Positions 10,201-18,700 of a DNA stretch of 26,569 nucleotides are shown piece by piece. The first letter of the stretch is position 1, and every line of letters starts with the position of its first letter. This stretch comes from JBGSKY01 sp041740995 (GTDB taxonomy: Bacteria > Planctomycetota > Planctomycetia > Pirellulales > Pirellulaceae). A model generated the notes under the pieces. The model saw only the letters and a program-made list of their open reading frames with translations. It did no database searches and was not told the DNA's origin. Location of the stretch: the NCBI GenBank assembly GCA_041740995.1, contig JBGSKY010000316.1:1-26569 (forward strand). Direction: 5' to 3'. The translations under genes were made by a program, and so were the position numbers.

Positions 10201-13128
10201 TTTGACGAAATCTGACACGCTCGGAAGACCGCGTCTGTCGATCTTGCCATTTGGCAGCAGTGGAAGACTTAACAGCGGACAAAAAGCAGTTGGAATCATG
10301 GCCGACGAAAGTCGTGTCGACAGATCGCTGACAATTCTAGATCGCAGGTCAGCAAAAGCAGCATCCGAAATGTCATCGACGGCCAAGTACGCAACCAACT
10401 GCTTTTCACCGTCGTCGTCGACAAATGAAGTCACATAACACTGATTTACACCGGAGCACGTTGAGATCGCAGCAGTGATTTCAGCCGGCTCAATTCGCAC
10501 ACCGCGAATCTTGATCTGGTCATCCATACGACCGAGAATCTCGAGTTCTCCATTGGGTGCGATTCGACCGCGATCGCCGCTTCGGTAAAGCCAGTCGGCG
10601 GAATCATTGTTCCATGGATTGACGAAGAATGAATTGTTGCTGACGGCCTCTTTGTTCAAATACCCGAGGCTTCTAAACGGTGTTCGAATGACAATCTCGC
10701 CTAGCTCTCCAACACCGCATTGACGGTCGCCATCGAGGATGATCACTTGCGTGTTGGGTAACGGATTGCCGACAGGTTGAATGCCCGGCATCGGATCGTT
10801 GTTGATTTGTTTCGAAAATTTCGCCAGCGTTGTTTCAGTCGGCCCGTATAGATTGACAACTGTAGTCGATATAAAACGTCGAGTTATTTTCCGGCAGAGC
10901 TCGCTGCTAAGCGGCTCACCAGCGGAAAAGAAATAACGCAAAGACGTATTAGGTTGCGATCCATCCGCTGGACTAGCAAGCCAACTGCGAACCAAGCTCG
11001 GGACACTGTGGCAAGCAGTAATTCCCGCCGCTTTTAACCAGCTAAGAATGGCTGGCGAAAGAACGGCATCGCTGGAATCTGGCAAACATAACGTCGCGCC
11101 ACTGGTCAGCGGCAGAAAGACGTCGCGCAAGACAACGTCGAATGACAGCGCTGTTAGCTGAGCAATTCGATCGCCGGGACCGATTGCGAACGTTGAACGC
11201 TGCCATTCAAGAAAATGCGATAAACCTTCGCCGCTGCCAAGGATTGCTTTCGGCTGACCTGTCGATCCGGAAGTGAAAAACACATAAGCCGCTTCCGGCT
11301 TGTGCAATTGAGTTGCTTTGTGGTCCGTTAAAGCTCGCAACTCGAATTCATTGAATTGTTCAGAGCGAATCAGCATCGCTGCGTTCGCTTGATCGAGCAT
11401 CAGCGCCTGCCGAGCGTCCGGCAGGTTAGGGTCGATGCACATAAGCACTCGCGAAGCCAGTTGTACGGCAAGCATTGAGGCGATCAAGTTGATTGATTTT
11501 TCGCCAGTCACCGCTACGACTTGACCGGCTACAGTCGCTTCCGCGATTCGAACGGCAAGCGATTCTGCGTGATCGGAAAGCTGCTGGTAAGTCCAGCTTT
11601 CGGAACGGTGTGTCAGAGCAACCGCATCCGCGTTTTCCTTCGCAATTCGACGAAACGTATCGGCTACCGACGGCAGTTGCGGCTTATCAAGTCTCGATCG
11701 TGGATCGGCAACAACTCGTTGAGAAAACGGACTGTTCAGCGACATTGCCGCTAGCGAACAATCTGGATCATCGGCAGCTTGACGGAGTAAATCGACGAAC
11801 TGATCGACAATGATTTCAATTCTAGTTCGCTCAAACAAGGCTGCGTCGTAAACAAGTCGTAATACTAAAGCGTCCGCGACTGGTTCCGCGTACCAAGTCA
11901 TCTCAAACTTCGCCGCCGGTTCCGGCAACTCAAGCAGTTCAATTTCCAGTTGCGGCAATGACAGATTTGGTGCTTCGTAGCTGAGCAGATTCAGCATGAC
12001 TTGAAAGAATGGAGTGCGTTGCGTATCTCGATCAATTGGGATTTCTTCGAGCAATCGCTCAAAGGGAATGTCCTGATTGGAGAAGCCTGCCAACGCTAGA
12101 TCGCGTGTCTTTTTAAGCAGCTCACGGAAGCTTGACTGCGGTACGATTTGTCCTCGAATGGCTAGCGTATTTAGAAAGCAACCAACTAAATTCTCAAGCT
12201 CTTGTCGATTACGACCGGCCACTGGTGTCCCGACGACGACATCATCCTGGCCGCTCAATCGGCTGAGCAACAATTGCAACGTCGCAAGCAAACCCATAAA
12301 CGGTGTCGCTGCTGAACGACTGCAAAGGTTCTTGAAGGATTGCCACAATTGCGACGGCACAGTGAACTCGTAGCTAGCGCCTTGTGTCGGTCGAAATCCA
12401 CGTGGTCGATCGGTTGGCAATTCCAAAGTTGGTGCGTCGCGAAGATGTTCCTTCCAGAAGTTCAACTGGGCGTTATCCGAAGCGGTTTGAAGCGAATCGT
12501 TTTGCCATGTCGCGTAGTCGGCAAATTGAATTTCGAGTTCTTGGAAATCTGCTTCGGCACCCTGCGATATTGCGTCATAAGCTGTTGCGAAGTCACGCAT
12601 CAGAATGCCCATCGACCATCCGTCGGAGATGATGTGGTGAGCGGCGAAGAGAACGATGTGCTGGCCTGCACCCAACCGAAGTAACTGCACGCGGAAAAGC
12701 GGACCAGTTTGTAGATCGAATGGCAGTTCGCTAAACTGTTGAATTAACGATTGGATTTTTGGATCGTTTTCGTCTCGACTATCCGGTAAGTCGATTGTTG
12801 GCACTTCGATTTGCCAAGCGTCCTTAATTTGTTGAACAGGCTGACCGTCTCGATTTGCAAACGTGGTTCGCAGCGTCTCATGCCGTTCGATCAAGACGTT
12901 CAAAGATTGAACTAAACATTCGACGTTGAGTGGCCCTCTCAAGCGACAAGCCGCGATGATGTTGTAGGTCGCTTTGCCAGGTTCGATTTGGTCGATCAAC
13001 CACCATCGCTTTTGAGCGAATGAGGCGGGGAACTCTGCAAATTCTTCGCTTTGTTGCTGCAGCAATTTTTCGAGCAGCCGACGTTGCTGGTCAGTCGACA
13101 TGGCTTCTGGAAGCGTGTCATTAGACAT
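4201..13128 (-). CDS. NRPS, C-A-T-C-A-T-C-T-TE, terminal module without A domain
   Basis: A 2975-residue synthetase. Module 1: C1 about 35-460 (HHIISDG, H164-H165, intact); A1 about 485-970 (FFTSGSTG, LYGPTETT, YRSGD, NGKIDR); T1 with GGHSL, Ser1020. Module 2: C2 about 1080-1505 (HHIIHDG, H1211); A2 about 1540-2020 (YTSGSTGRPKG, SYGPTEAT, YRTGD, SGKFDR); T2 with GGNSL, Ser2102. Module 3: C3 about 2160-2590 (HHVVFDGPS, H2294) runs straight into a carrier (IGFDSLG, Ser2658) and a thioesterase about 2715-2970 (GWSMGG, Ser2799; LLDTH; GSHYS, His2949). There is no adenylation domain in module 3, no epimerase and no methyltransferase. C1 should accept the acyl chain from the PKS2 carrier. Approximate specificity positions read D-V-R-H-F-A-L-L-A-K for A1 and D-A-E-S-V-G-S-V-V-K for A2; I cannot assign either confidently. 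The ATG overlaps the PKS2 stop by 8 bases. Confidence 0.97.
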   Translation of the reverse strand: MSNDTLPEAMSTDQQRRLLEKLLQQQSEEFAEFPASFAQKRWWLIDQIEPGKATYNIIAACRLRGPLNVECLVQSLNVLIERHETLRTTFANRDGQPVQQIKDAWQIEVPTIDLPDSRDENDPKIQSLIQQFSELPFDLQTGPLFRVQLLRLGAGQHIVLFAAHHIISDGWSMGILMRDFATAYDAISQGAEADFQELEIQFADYATWQNDSLQTASDNAQLNFWKEHLRDAPTLELPTDRPRGFRPTQGASYEFTVPSQLWQSFKNLCSRSAATPFMGLLATLQLLLSRLSGQDDVVVGTPVAGRNRQELENLVGCFLNTLAIRGQIVPQSSFRELLKKTRDLALAGFSNQDIPFERLLEEIPIDRDTQRTPFFQVMLNLLSYEAPNLSLPQLEIELLELPEPAAKFEMTWYAEPVADALVLRLVYDAALFERTRIEIIVDQFVDLLRQAADDPDCSLAAMSLNSPFSQRVVADPRSRLDKPQLPSVADTFRRIAKENADAVALTHRSESWTYQQLSDHAESLAVRIAEATVAGQVVAVTGEKSINLIASMLAVQLASRVLMCIDPNLPDARQALMLDQANAAMLIRSEQFNEFELRALTDHKATQLHKPEAAYVFFTSGSTGQPKAILGSGEGLSHFLEWQRSTFAIGPGDRIAQLTALSFDVVLRDVFLPLTSGATLCLPDSSDAVLSPAILSWLKAAGITACHSVPSLVRSWLASPADGSQPNTSLRYFFSAGEPLSSELCRKITRRFISTTVVNLYGPTETTLAKFSKQINNDPMPGIQPVGNPLPNTQVIILDGDRQCGVGELGEIVIRTPFRSLGYLNKEAVSNNSFFVNPWNNDSADWLYRSGDRGRIAPNGELEILGRMDDQIKIRGVRIEPAEITAAISTCSGVNQCYVTSFVDDDGEKQLVAYLAVDDISDAAFADLRSRIVSDLSTRLSSAMIPTAFCPLLSLPLLPNGKIDRRGLPSVSDFVKPIASETFVAPVGEIEVMLADIWSNVLRLEKVGRHDNFFAIGGHSLLAAQLVARIESRLGIALPLRALFEQPTIERLALRIAENESETAIALPAIEARNPNQAAPLALSQEALWFLDRLDPSGGAYTTYPILSVRGPLDIAVLRKSLATVIDRHEVLRTTFPELHGEPVQNIAPESAVELSITDFSHLENQKRKLAIDEWVQQQVSIGIDLQNGPIVRMQLAKISRDEHVIVVAWHHIIHDGWSLALLAREVTQCYKSLVSHEPPNLPRLDVQYADWAIWQRKLLSGSNLERLSQYWKGQLDQVPSLDLVTDYPRPKIRTTRGNQLHCELSQSQSNAVVSFAQAHGVTPFMVLLSAFRIALGRFSGQSDFAIGSPVANRRKSETENLIGYFINMLVLRTDLAGLKTFAEVVEQTKITVLEAFEHQDLTLDQVVSAVNPPRDTSRHPLFQAMFVLHNNTIPAADIPGFSIEPWNDAPVHSSYFDINLVLQQFGESFVGRLVFNSDLFNQTTIERLWSVMTEVLRIGLAAANDSMLSTPILDGNSREMIHQFATSNPNLLPNDLVAGTLHDRFGQQASQTPIKVALIDGKLEWTYEQLDHLSNQFARELQLQGVTPKSLVGLHLERSASLIVAILGILKTGAGYLPLDEKAPASRNASALEDSQTKFCVTSRKNFGELNDAVENSGVKFVLADDIATIQSTDSIQSFEPPQVSSQQTAYVIYTSGSTGRPKGVVISHAAAVAYIVAAGNEYAITASDRVLQFASISFDAHIEEVFITLLSGGTLVLRSDAMMNSIHDFVKGCAERSISVLSLSTGFWHEIVYAANQKRIELPTSLRLIVIGGEAALTERVSQWFGTYGDSIRLINSYGPTEATVVATTLDLNASSKDLERLPIGRPLANTMAYVLDSHFQFVPIGVRGELFLGGQSLADGYLNQPYLTAERFVELPLDGPDHPTKRLYRTGDIVRWNANGQLEFFGRLDHQIKIRGFRVELTEIENALRSHPSVLDCIVIAATPRDDEMQLASYVVAKEGSDFSISKLREHLQSALPAYMIPSVFVELPALPKTISGKFDRKALPAIDWTSSALIESDPNTFVQPLDGLEADIASQFAVVLGRDRISAIDDFFMIGGNSLLALRLISRFRENLQIDLPMVKLFTLNTVRAIAAYCADTNFDDELPPPPALQVFRDGDTSPAAYNQQRLWLRHHLHSNPAALNMATAMKIVGRFDATLLQRALHEVVSRHESLRTTFRDTENGLLQVVHSKIDVPIKLADFTSLSNDLAVIDAAEFCAAQADEPFNLELGPLLRIAVARLSPDEHVIALVVHHVVFDGPSMQLLRREIVATYSALIQGQVGVRTEPEYQYRDFSIWQRQYLQGPARQKLVKFWSDYLADDEPTRLPKLSTTQSQNNSDYRRYFAVSIATFEKLQKFCKREGVTSFVVLLAVYNLLVHGYTGQRQQTVIAPMSSRGRKELDTMIGYLVNMVFLRNKIDDAQSFGEFVRTVRKSTVRAVEHQDLPLELIVSELKPKRVPGKPPFAQVLINLVQTDAEPSPPTSSLVKVLPFDFSRKSAGSEFELKLEMVESQNGLHGFLAHDQSSMSKEQVDEMSNKYLQLLDVLIDNPTDTVSQSLSKLQFPSTLIEQTASVDYSTATRLSVEEHSVVDEILAWSSDKLQLSELNESDDLYSIGFDSLGLLRLMRHLNEKYFVELPINSVAVGVTPSSLAVDVLRANRKLGRKSLIRNPQSLAAYLIDLRPGTSAEPIFCLHGLGGHVVNFIPLARELLSEQPIVAVQGLGVDGKYEPHDDLNEMADIYTAAILQRQPRGPFTLLGWSMGGLLAMEIGRRLIAAGHLVRPLILLDTHLNLKDRSLEEITEESIIKQIAPRLGIQMRELKSMPLEQQWNWILQQSQALDGDKSDDGGAAEIRKLATVCKSHLRAIATYQSEFYPGNIVMLKAARPWRLLDSRWKRLCENLVAKTVPGSHYSMLAKPDVVELSALIERILHAKSGT

Positions 13129-15565
13129 TCGGGTCTCGCGTATTGTTCTGAGACTTCAACTGTTGCAAAAGCAATGTTTCAACTTCGCGATCGCTCATCG
13201 ATTCGATCTCCGACGCAGGCCGTTCAAGGGTGCGGCGTCGATTTAATTTTGGGATTGAACCGTTAGATACTTGGACAGGTTGTAGGGGACGTTCGATCGA
13301 TGTTGGCGACGATTGTTCTACCCAAAGCTGCACGGCGTCGGGATAAGTTGCGTCAAGGTATTGTGCGAGTTCGCGAATCGTTTGCGATTGAAAGAGTGCC
13401 ATGAAATGTATCGTCTGATGAAGTTCCTTTTGCAACTGATTTAAGAGGCTGCCAGCTTGCAGCGAATCGCCACCAAGTTCGAAGAAGTTATCATCGATTC
13501 CGATCGATTCCAAACGTAGAACTTCCCGCCATCGCTGGTCGAGCATTTTTTCTACATTGGTTGATGCGGCTACGAAAGCAGTATTCAAATCTGGTCGCTT
13601 ATTCAGCAGTTTTCTTTGCTGAGTTGATTCGCTTACAGCAGTGGGTCGCGTCGAGCCAGCCTTTGAATTTGCCGAGCGTTGAGAATCGTCCAACAAAGCG
13701 TCTGGGAGTGCAGCGCTTTCGAGCCAATGACGCTGACGCTGCCATGGATATTTTGGCAGCGAAACGAGGCGACCTTTGCGAACAAAAATTGTTTTCCAAT
13801 CGATTGGTTCGCCGTCAACGATTGACTCTTCAAGTGACCTAGTTTGACCATCGAGTGACGATTTAGTCTTGGTGCCATTTTGCGTTCGCCGTCCAATGAA
13901 AACGCGAGCGTCATGAATCCCATCAACAAAATGCGACAACGATTCTATCGCTTGATTGGCGTCGCTGGCGCTGATGACAAGTCGGCAGTCCAACAGTTCA
14001 CGTTTCAACGCAGCGGTGTGACATACGTCGTACCAATCAGGCGTCGCTGACTGCAAAAATTGCTTCATTTGTATGGCAGCAAGTCGTAAAGAGGCTTCCG
14101 TTTTCGCGGTTAAGATCAGTGGCAGTTTCTGCGATGAATCGTCCGGCAGAATTTGGTTTGGCTCACTAGTCGTCGGCGAATACGATTGCAGTACGACATG
14201 CGCGTTGCAACCGCCAAAGCCAAACGCGCTAACGCCAGCAACATAGGGTCGATCTTCGACTTGTGTCCATGGCTGATTTGCACTCAAAAATCGTAGCGTC
14301 TCAATGGTATCGATGTTCGCGTTTTGAACTTGAAAGTGCAGATTGGATGGCAGCGTTTTATGCTGCATCGCTAAGACCGTTTTTATTACGCTGGCCATTC
14401 CGCTTGCGGTTTCTGTATGTCCCAAATTGGTTTTCACGGCTCCCAAGTGCAGCGGCTTGTTTTGTGGTCGATCTTGACACAGCACGTTAGACAACGCGGC
14501 AATTTCGATTGCATCGCCGATGGGTGTCGCAGTGCCGTGGGTTTCAACGAAGCTTACTTCTGATGGCGGAGTCTTCGCACTTTGATATGCCTGACGCAAC
14601 AACGCTTCTTGCGTTTCACGCCGTGGAGATGAAAGGCCATTAGCGCTGCCATTGTGATTGGTTGCCGAACCCATGATTGTTGCATAGATGCGGTCACCGT
14701 CTTTCAGTGCTGATGAAAGGGGCTTGAGGCAAATCAAACCAGCGCCGTCGCTGCGAACATAGCCATTCGCTTGGGCGTCGAAAGCGCGGACTTTTCCATC
14801 AGGCGAGCAAACCCCAGCCTTCGTCAAATTGATGGTCGTCAGCGGATTCAAAATCAGATTTACTCCGCCGACTAACGCCAAAGTCGATTCGCCATTTCGG
14901 AGACTCGCGACCGCTTGGTGAATCGCCACCAATGAAGAAGAACATGCGGTATCAATCGCTAGGCTTGGCCCCTGAAAATCGAATGCATAGGAAATTCGAT
15001 TTGCTGCCACGCACAGTGCGTTACCAGTACTAGCAAAAGGATTGCCGAGTGTTGAGTCGCCAGCAATTTTTCCAATGTACTCATTGGCTCCAATGCCGAT
15101 GAAAACGCCGACTGGCAAACCTTTCAAGTCCGAAAGAGGAATTCCAGCATCGTCGACGACTTCCCAAGCGAGTTCCAAAAGAATTCGCTGTTGCGGGTCG
15201 ATCATTGTCGCTTCACGATCGGAGATACCGAAGAAGTGATTGTCGAACATCGATGCGTCTGACAAACAACCGCCCCACTTAGTACACATCTTGCCAGGCG
15301 TTTGTGGATTGGGATCGTAGAAAGCGTCCGAGTCCCATCTTTCAGGCGGGATCTCACCGATCGCTTCTTGGTTGGAGACGAGCAATTTCCAGTAGTCGTC
15401 TGGACTTTTGATATCGCCAGGAAAGCGGCACGACATTCCTATAATTGCAACTGGCTCGTGGCCGCGTCGTTGCAAGCTTTCTAATCGACTTTGAGTCTCC
15501 CGAAGCGCGTAAACGGCCTTTTGCAACGGGGACATATTTTCCAGACGAGACGCGAGGTCTGACAT
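13121..15565 (-). CDS. PKS module lacking AT: KS plus carrier protein
   Basis: 814 residues from ATG 15565. A TTG three codons upstream extends the frame, but MSDLASRLENMSPLQ is a typical PKS docking N-terminus, so I choose the ATG. The ketosynthase (about 36-460) has its full triad: Cys208 in DTACSSSL, His343 in ETHGTATPIGD and His383 in KTNLGHTE. A KS-AT linker follows from about 479. Where an acyltransferase of about 300 residues should begin there are only about 35 residues before the post-AT linker (PIDWK, then LPKYPWQRQRHWLES at about 607-620). The carrier has FFELGGDSL, Ser701, and looks PCP-like. The C-terminus carries a short acidic tail, MSDREVETLLLQQL. There is no AT, KR, DH or ER. 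The module either elongates with malonate loaded in trans, giving a beta-ketone, or only passes the chain to the NRPS. The stop overlaps the NRPS start by 8 bases. Confidence 0.95.
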   Translation of the reverse strand: MSDLASRLENMSPLQKAVYALRETQSRLESLQRRGHEPVAIIGMSCRFPGDIKSPDDYWKLLVSNQEAIGEIPPERWDSDAFYDPNPQTPGKMCTKWGGCLSDASMFDNHFFGISDREATMIDPQQRILLELAWEVVDDAGIPLSDLKGLPVGVFIGIGANEYIGKIAGDSTLGNPFASTGNALCVAANRISYAFDFQGPSLAIDTACSSSLVAIHQAVASLRNGESTLALVGGVNLILNPLTTINLTKAGVCSPDGKVRAFDAQANGYVRSDGAGLICLKPLSSALKDGDRIYATIMGSATNHNGSANGLSSPRRETQEALLRQAYQSAKTPPSEVSFVETHGTATPIGDAIEIAALSNVLCQDRPQNKPLHLGAVKTNLGHTETASGMASVIKTVLAMQHKTLPSNLHFQVQNANIDTIETLRFLSANQPWTQVEDRPYVAGVSAFGFGGCNAHVVLQSYSPTTSEPNQILPDDSSQKLPLILTAKTEASLRLAAIQMKQFLQSATPDWYDVCHTAALKRELLDCRLVISASDANQAIESLSHFVDGIHDARVFIGRRTQNGTKTKSSLDGQTRSLEESIVDGEPIDWKTIFVRKGRLVSLPKYPWQRQRHWLESAALPDALLDDSQRSANSKAGSTRPTAVSESTQQRKLLNKRPDLNTAFVAASTNVEKMLDQRWREVLRLESIGIDDNFFELGGDSLQAGSLLNQLQKELHQTIHFMALFQSQTIRELAQYLDATYPDAVQLWVEQSSPTSIERPLQPVQVSNGSIPKLNRRRTLERPASEIESMSDREVETLLLQQLKSQNNTRDPNV

Positions 15566-15791
15566 TATTATCAATTTAAGGTTCGAAGTCGTTGCAGTTC
15601 AATTCTCATCCGGCCCCATCTGGCGGTTAGCGACGACCCAAACGCCTGTACTGTACAGCGTAGTTCGTTCCGGTTGAAAAGCAAAAAGCGGCCGAATTCT
15701 AACGGCTAATTTAGACTCGAAATCCGGAATGAAAGCGGTCGCGAATAACTCCTCGCACTGCTGAACTTTTGTACAAATATTGTTCGGCGAT
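15566..15791. other. gap between PKS1 and PKS2
   Basis: About 226 bases with no convincing gene. It separates the PKS1 stop (TAG at 15792-15794) from the PKS2 ATG. It holds a perfect 13-base palindrome (annotated separately). On the minus strand there is a TAGAAT hexamer at 15696-15701, which is one base from the bacterial -10 consensus but has no convincing -35 at the right distance. No stem followed by a T-run was seen, so there is no obvious terminator. No Shine-Dalgarno-like sequence precedes the PKS2 ATG; the bases upstream are A/T-rich. The gap could carry an internal promoter for the coupled PKS2-to-MacB block. Confidence 0.5.
15646..15658. repeat. 13-base perfect palindrome, possible operator
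   Basis: The sequence CTGTACTGTACAG has two 6-base arms (CTGTAC and GTACAG) around one central base. It lies about 80 bases upstream of the PKS2 start codon, in the only sizeable non-coding gap inside the PKS/NRPS block. CTGT...ACAG ends resemble the outer bases of LexA and LuxR-type boxes, but the spacing (CTGT-N5-ACAG) fits neither. The palindrome is seen directly; a regulatory role is only inferred. Confidence 0.35.
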
Positions 15792-18700
15792 CTAAAGTTC
15801 CAGTTCGACTAGTTGTGCCATCACTAACGCCTCAATTTCAGATTCACTCATCGATTCGACTTCGGTGAGTAATCGATCGTTGAATTCCGAATCAAAACTC
15901 TCCTGCAAGTCGTCGTCTGCGACATTCCATTCAGGCGTTTGATTGATCTCTTGAGGCTCTGCAACAGTTTTCGAATTGTCGTCACTTAACCCTAACAAAT
16001 CATAAGCCACGTGCATGGAAATGGCTTGCAGCGTTGGATGGTCGAACAGCACTGTTGGACTGAGTTTTTGGTCAATCGATCGGCCAATTGCATTGCAAAA
16101 CTCTACGCCTGTCAGTGAGTCAAACCCCAAATCGCCTAGTGGACGTTGCATCTCCGGCGGTTGCTCGGAATTCAAGCCCAGCGTCCGGACTGCTAAAGCC
16201 ACAATGTGATCGCGGACGATTGCGATTTCATTCCCTGTACGGCTGGATCGCAAAATGTGCAACAGCTCGGGTGTCGCTCCGGATTGTTCGACGTTTTTCG
16301 GCAAGTGCTCGCTGGCGATCAATCGCAACCAAGATGGCATCGCATTTCGAGGAATTCGAGAGCAGAATTTTTTCCAATCCATTGGCATCACGGCAGCTTG
16401 CACAAGACCAGCTTGCAAGATTCGCTCCATCCACTGCATTCCGGCCACCGGATCAATCCAGCCGACACCGGCCGTCTTCCAGCGTTCATGATCAGCCGAC
16501 TGCAAGCTTGCGGCCATGCCAACATCGGACCATGAGCCCCAATTGATGCTTGTCGCAGATAACCCAAGTGAACGACGATAACTTGCCAGCCCATCCAACA
16601 TGGTATTCGCCGCCGCGTAATTCGCTTGGCCTGGCGAACCGACGATCGATGAAACCGATGAAAACAGAACGAACTCCGAAAGTGAAAGATTCTCTGTCAA
16701 TTCGTGAAGGTACAGCCCGCCCAATGCCTTGGCTCGAGCGACTCGTTCGAAGCGTTCGGCTGTCTGGTCTCGCAAAATCCCATCGTCAAGCACGCCGGCG
16801 AGATGATAAACTCCCGTCAACGGTAGATCTGTTTGATTGATCGAATCGAGTATTCGTTTAACGGTTGATCGATCGCCGATATCGCCTTGCATTACAGCGA
16901 CACGAATACCGTCCCTACGGAGCTGATCGATGACCGAATTAGCGTAAGCTGTCGGAGCCGATCGACCGATTAAGACCAGCGATTGGGCGCCACGGTTGGC
17001 GAGCGTTTGAGCGACGACCAGTCCGAGTCCACCAAGCCCGCCCGTGACCAGCTTCGTTCCGCCGCTCAGTACTAGCGATTGAGATGCATCGACCATCGAT
17101 TGACTGTCAGGATGCGCGGCAAGTCGACCAACTTTCCGACCTGAGGTGCGAATCGCGACTTGCGATTCGTCATCGTCAGCCAACAACTCCATAGTCAAAG
17201 ATGTCAGTTCATTAGGCAAGCGTTCAAACGGTAAATCAACAAGCGTGGCCCGCAATTCCGGTTGCTCGCTGGAGATAACTCGCATCAACCCTGGAATTGT
17301 TGCTTGTGTAAGCGAGACACTTGATTCGCCATTGGCTTCGGTTGCCAGAACGCCGCGAGTTACCACATAAATCCGCGGGAGGGTTTGTGATGATTGACCG
17401 CTGATTAGATGAATGAAATTCAACAACGCAACATAACGATCCGTTGCGGCATGGTAGTTTTCGTCTGCGTCAGCAGCATTTGTCGGCAGCGACAAATTGC
17501 TCAAGTCGATCACAGCATGAAATTTGCCGGCCGAAGAATGTTTTATGCGATCCAAGCAGTTTTGGATTTCCGTGATTCGATGATCGCCAACGGAATTACT
17601 GTCGATCACTTCAACAAAGTGGCCGACGCCTTCGAGTTGATCGGAAAGTGCGGTTGCGGTTCTGTTGCAGTCGTCAAGGATTAGCCAATTGCGCTCGGCC
17701 TTAAATTCGTCGTCGTCGATTGAAGATTCAAATTCCGCATCAATCCATTGCAACGATTTTATCCATTCGACTTGCAGGGGATTAACGCGTCGCCGTAACT
17801 CATCAGCGGCCGACAAACGCATTGTCAATCCGGAGATCGCCAACACCACCACGCCATGCTCGTTTACGATTCTACAATCGGCAACGCATTGATGCTTGTC
17901 CTGCCAAGCAATCTTGACTTCGCCGTTCAGAGTGCCGTTGGTCCAATCGATAGACTTCGGCGTGTCCAACTGCTGCAATGTTTCTGCAACCCACAATCCG
18001 CGACTATCGTTTTGCGACGCCGCGACGCCTGCGACAAGCAACAAAGCATCATCAAGCAGTTTTGCGACGTTAAATTTTTCGTCGGTCTGGAATGCACTCT
18101 GCTTCCAAAATGCGAACGCGATCAGATTGTCCGAACTGGAATGGCTGTCAGACTGAACTCGAAAACGCTCAATTCTCAGATGACTTGAGTCGCGCGAGAT
18201 GCCAGCAAGTCGTTGACGATGCAAGAGCTCTTCGCCGCTTTGCCAATCTTCTGCCTGCGTCGACATGTCGCTCGCAGCACCGTCTGGTGACGCGTTTGCA
18301 ATCTCTGCGGTTTCCAGAATCGATGCGGATAGCAGTTCGACGAAGGTTGCCTGATTTTCGGGATTTGACTTCGAATAAACCAGTCTCGCTGAACGACGGC
18401 CATTTACCTCTGGATCAAGCACAGTTTGAAATGTGCATCGATTAGAATCTAAGTAAGCCATCGCGCTGAATTTGATGTCAGCGATCGAGATCTTCGACTC
18501 CGATTTGGCAAGCGATCGAGCGGCTTCCAAAATTGTGTTGCACATCGCCGCTTCATTCACCAGGATTCGTGATTCAACGGCCAATGTTAGGCTAAGTGCA
18601 ATTCGCGAGCGTTCGATCTTGCTTTCGAAAATGGTCTGCGCGATTGGCAGGTCGAGTCGATTTCCGAGCAGTGGGTCGCTCGTTTCGTTCGTCTTGCTGG

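Noticed and set aside
4201..13128. Epimerisation or methyltransferase domains in the NRPS
   Set aside because: The spaces after T1 and T2 lead directly into C2 and C3 and the A domains have normal length, leaving no room for extra domains.
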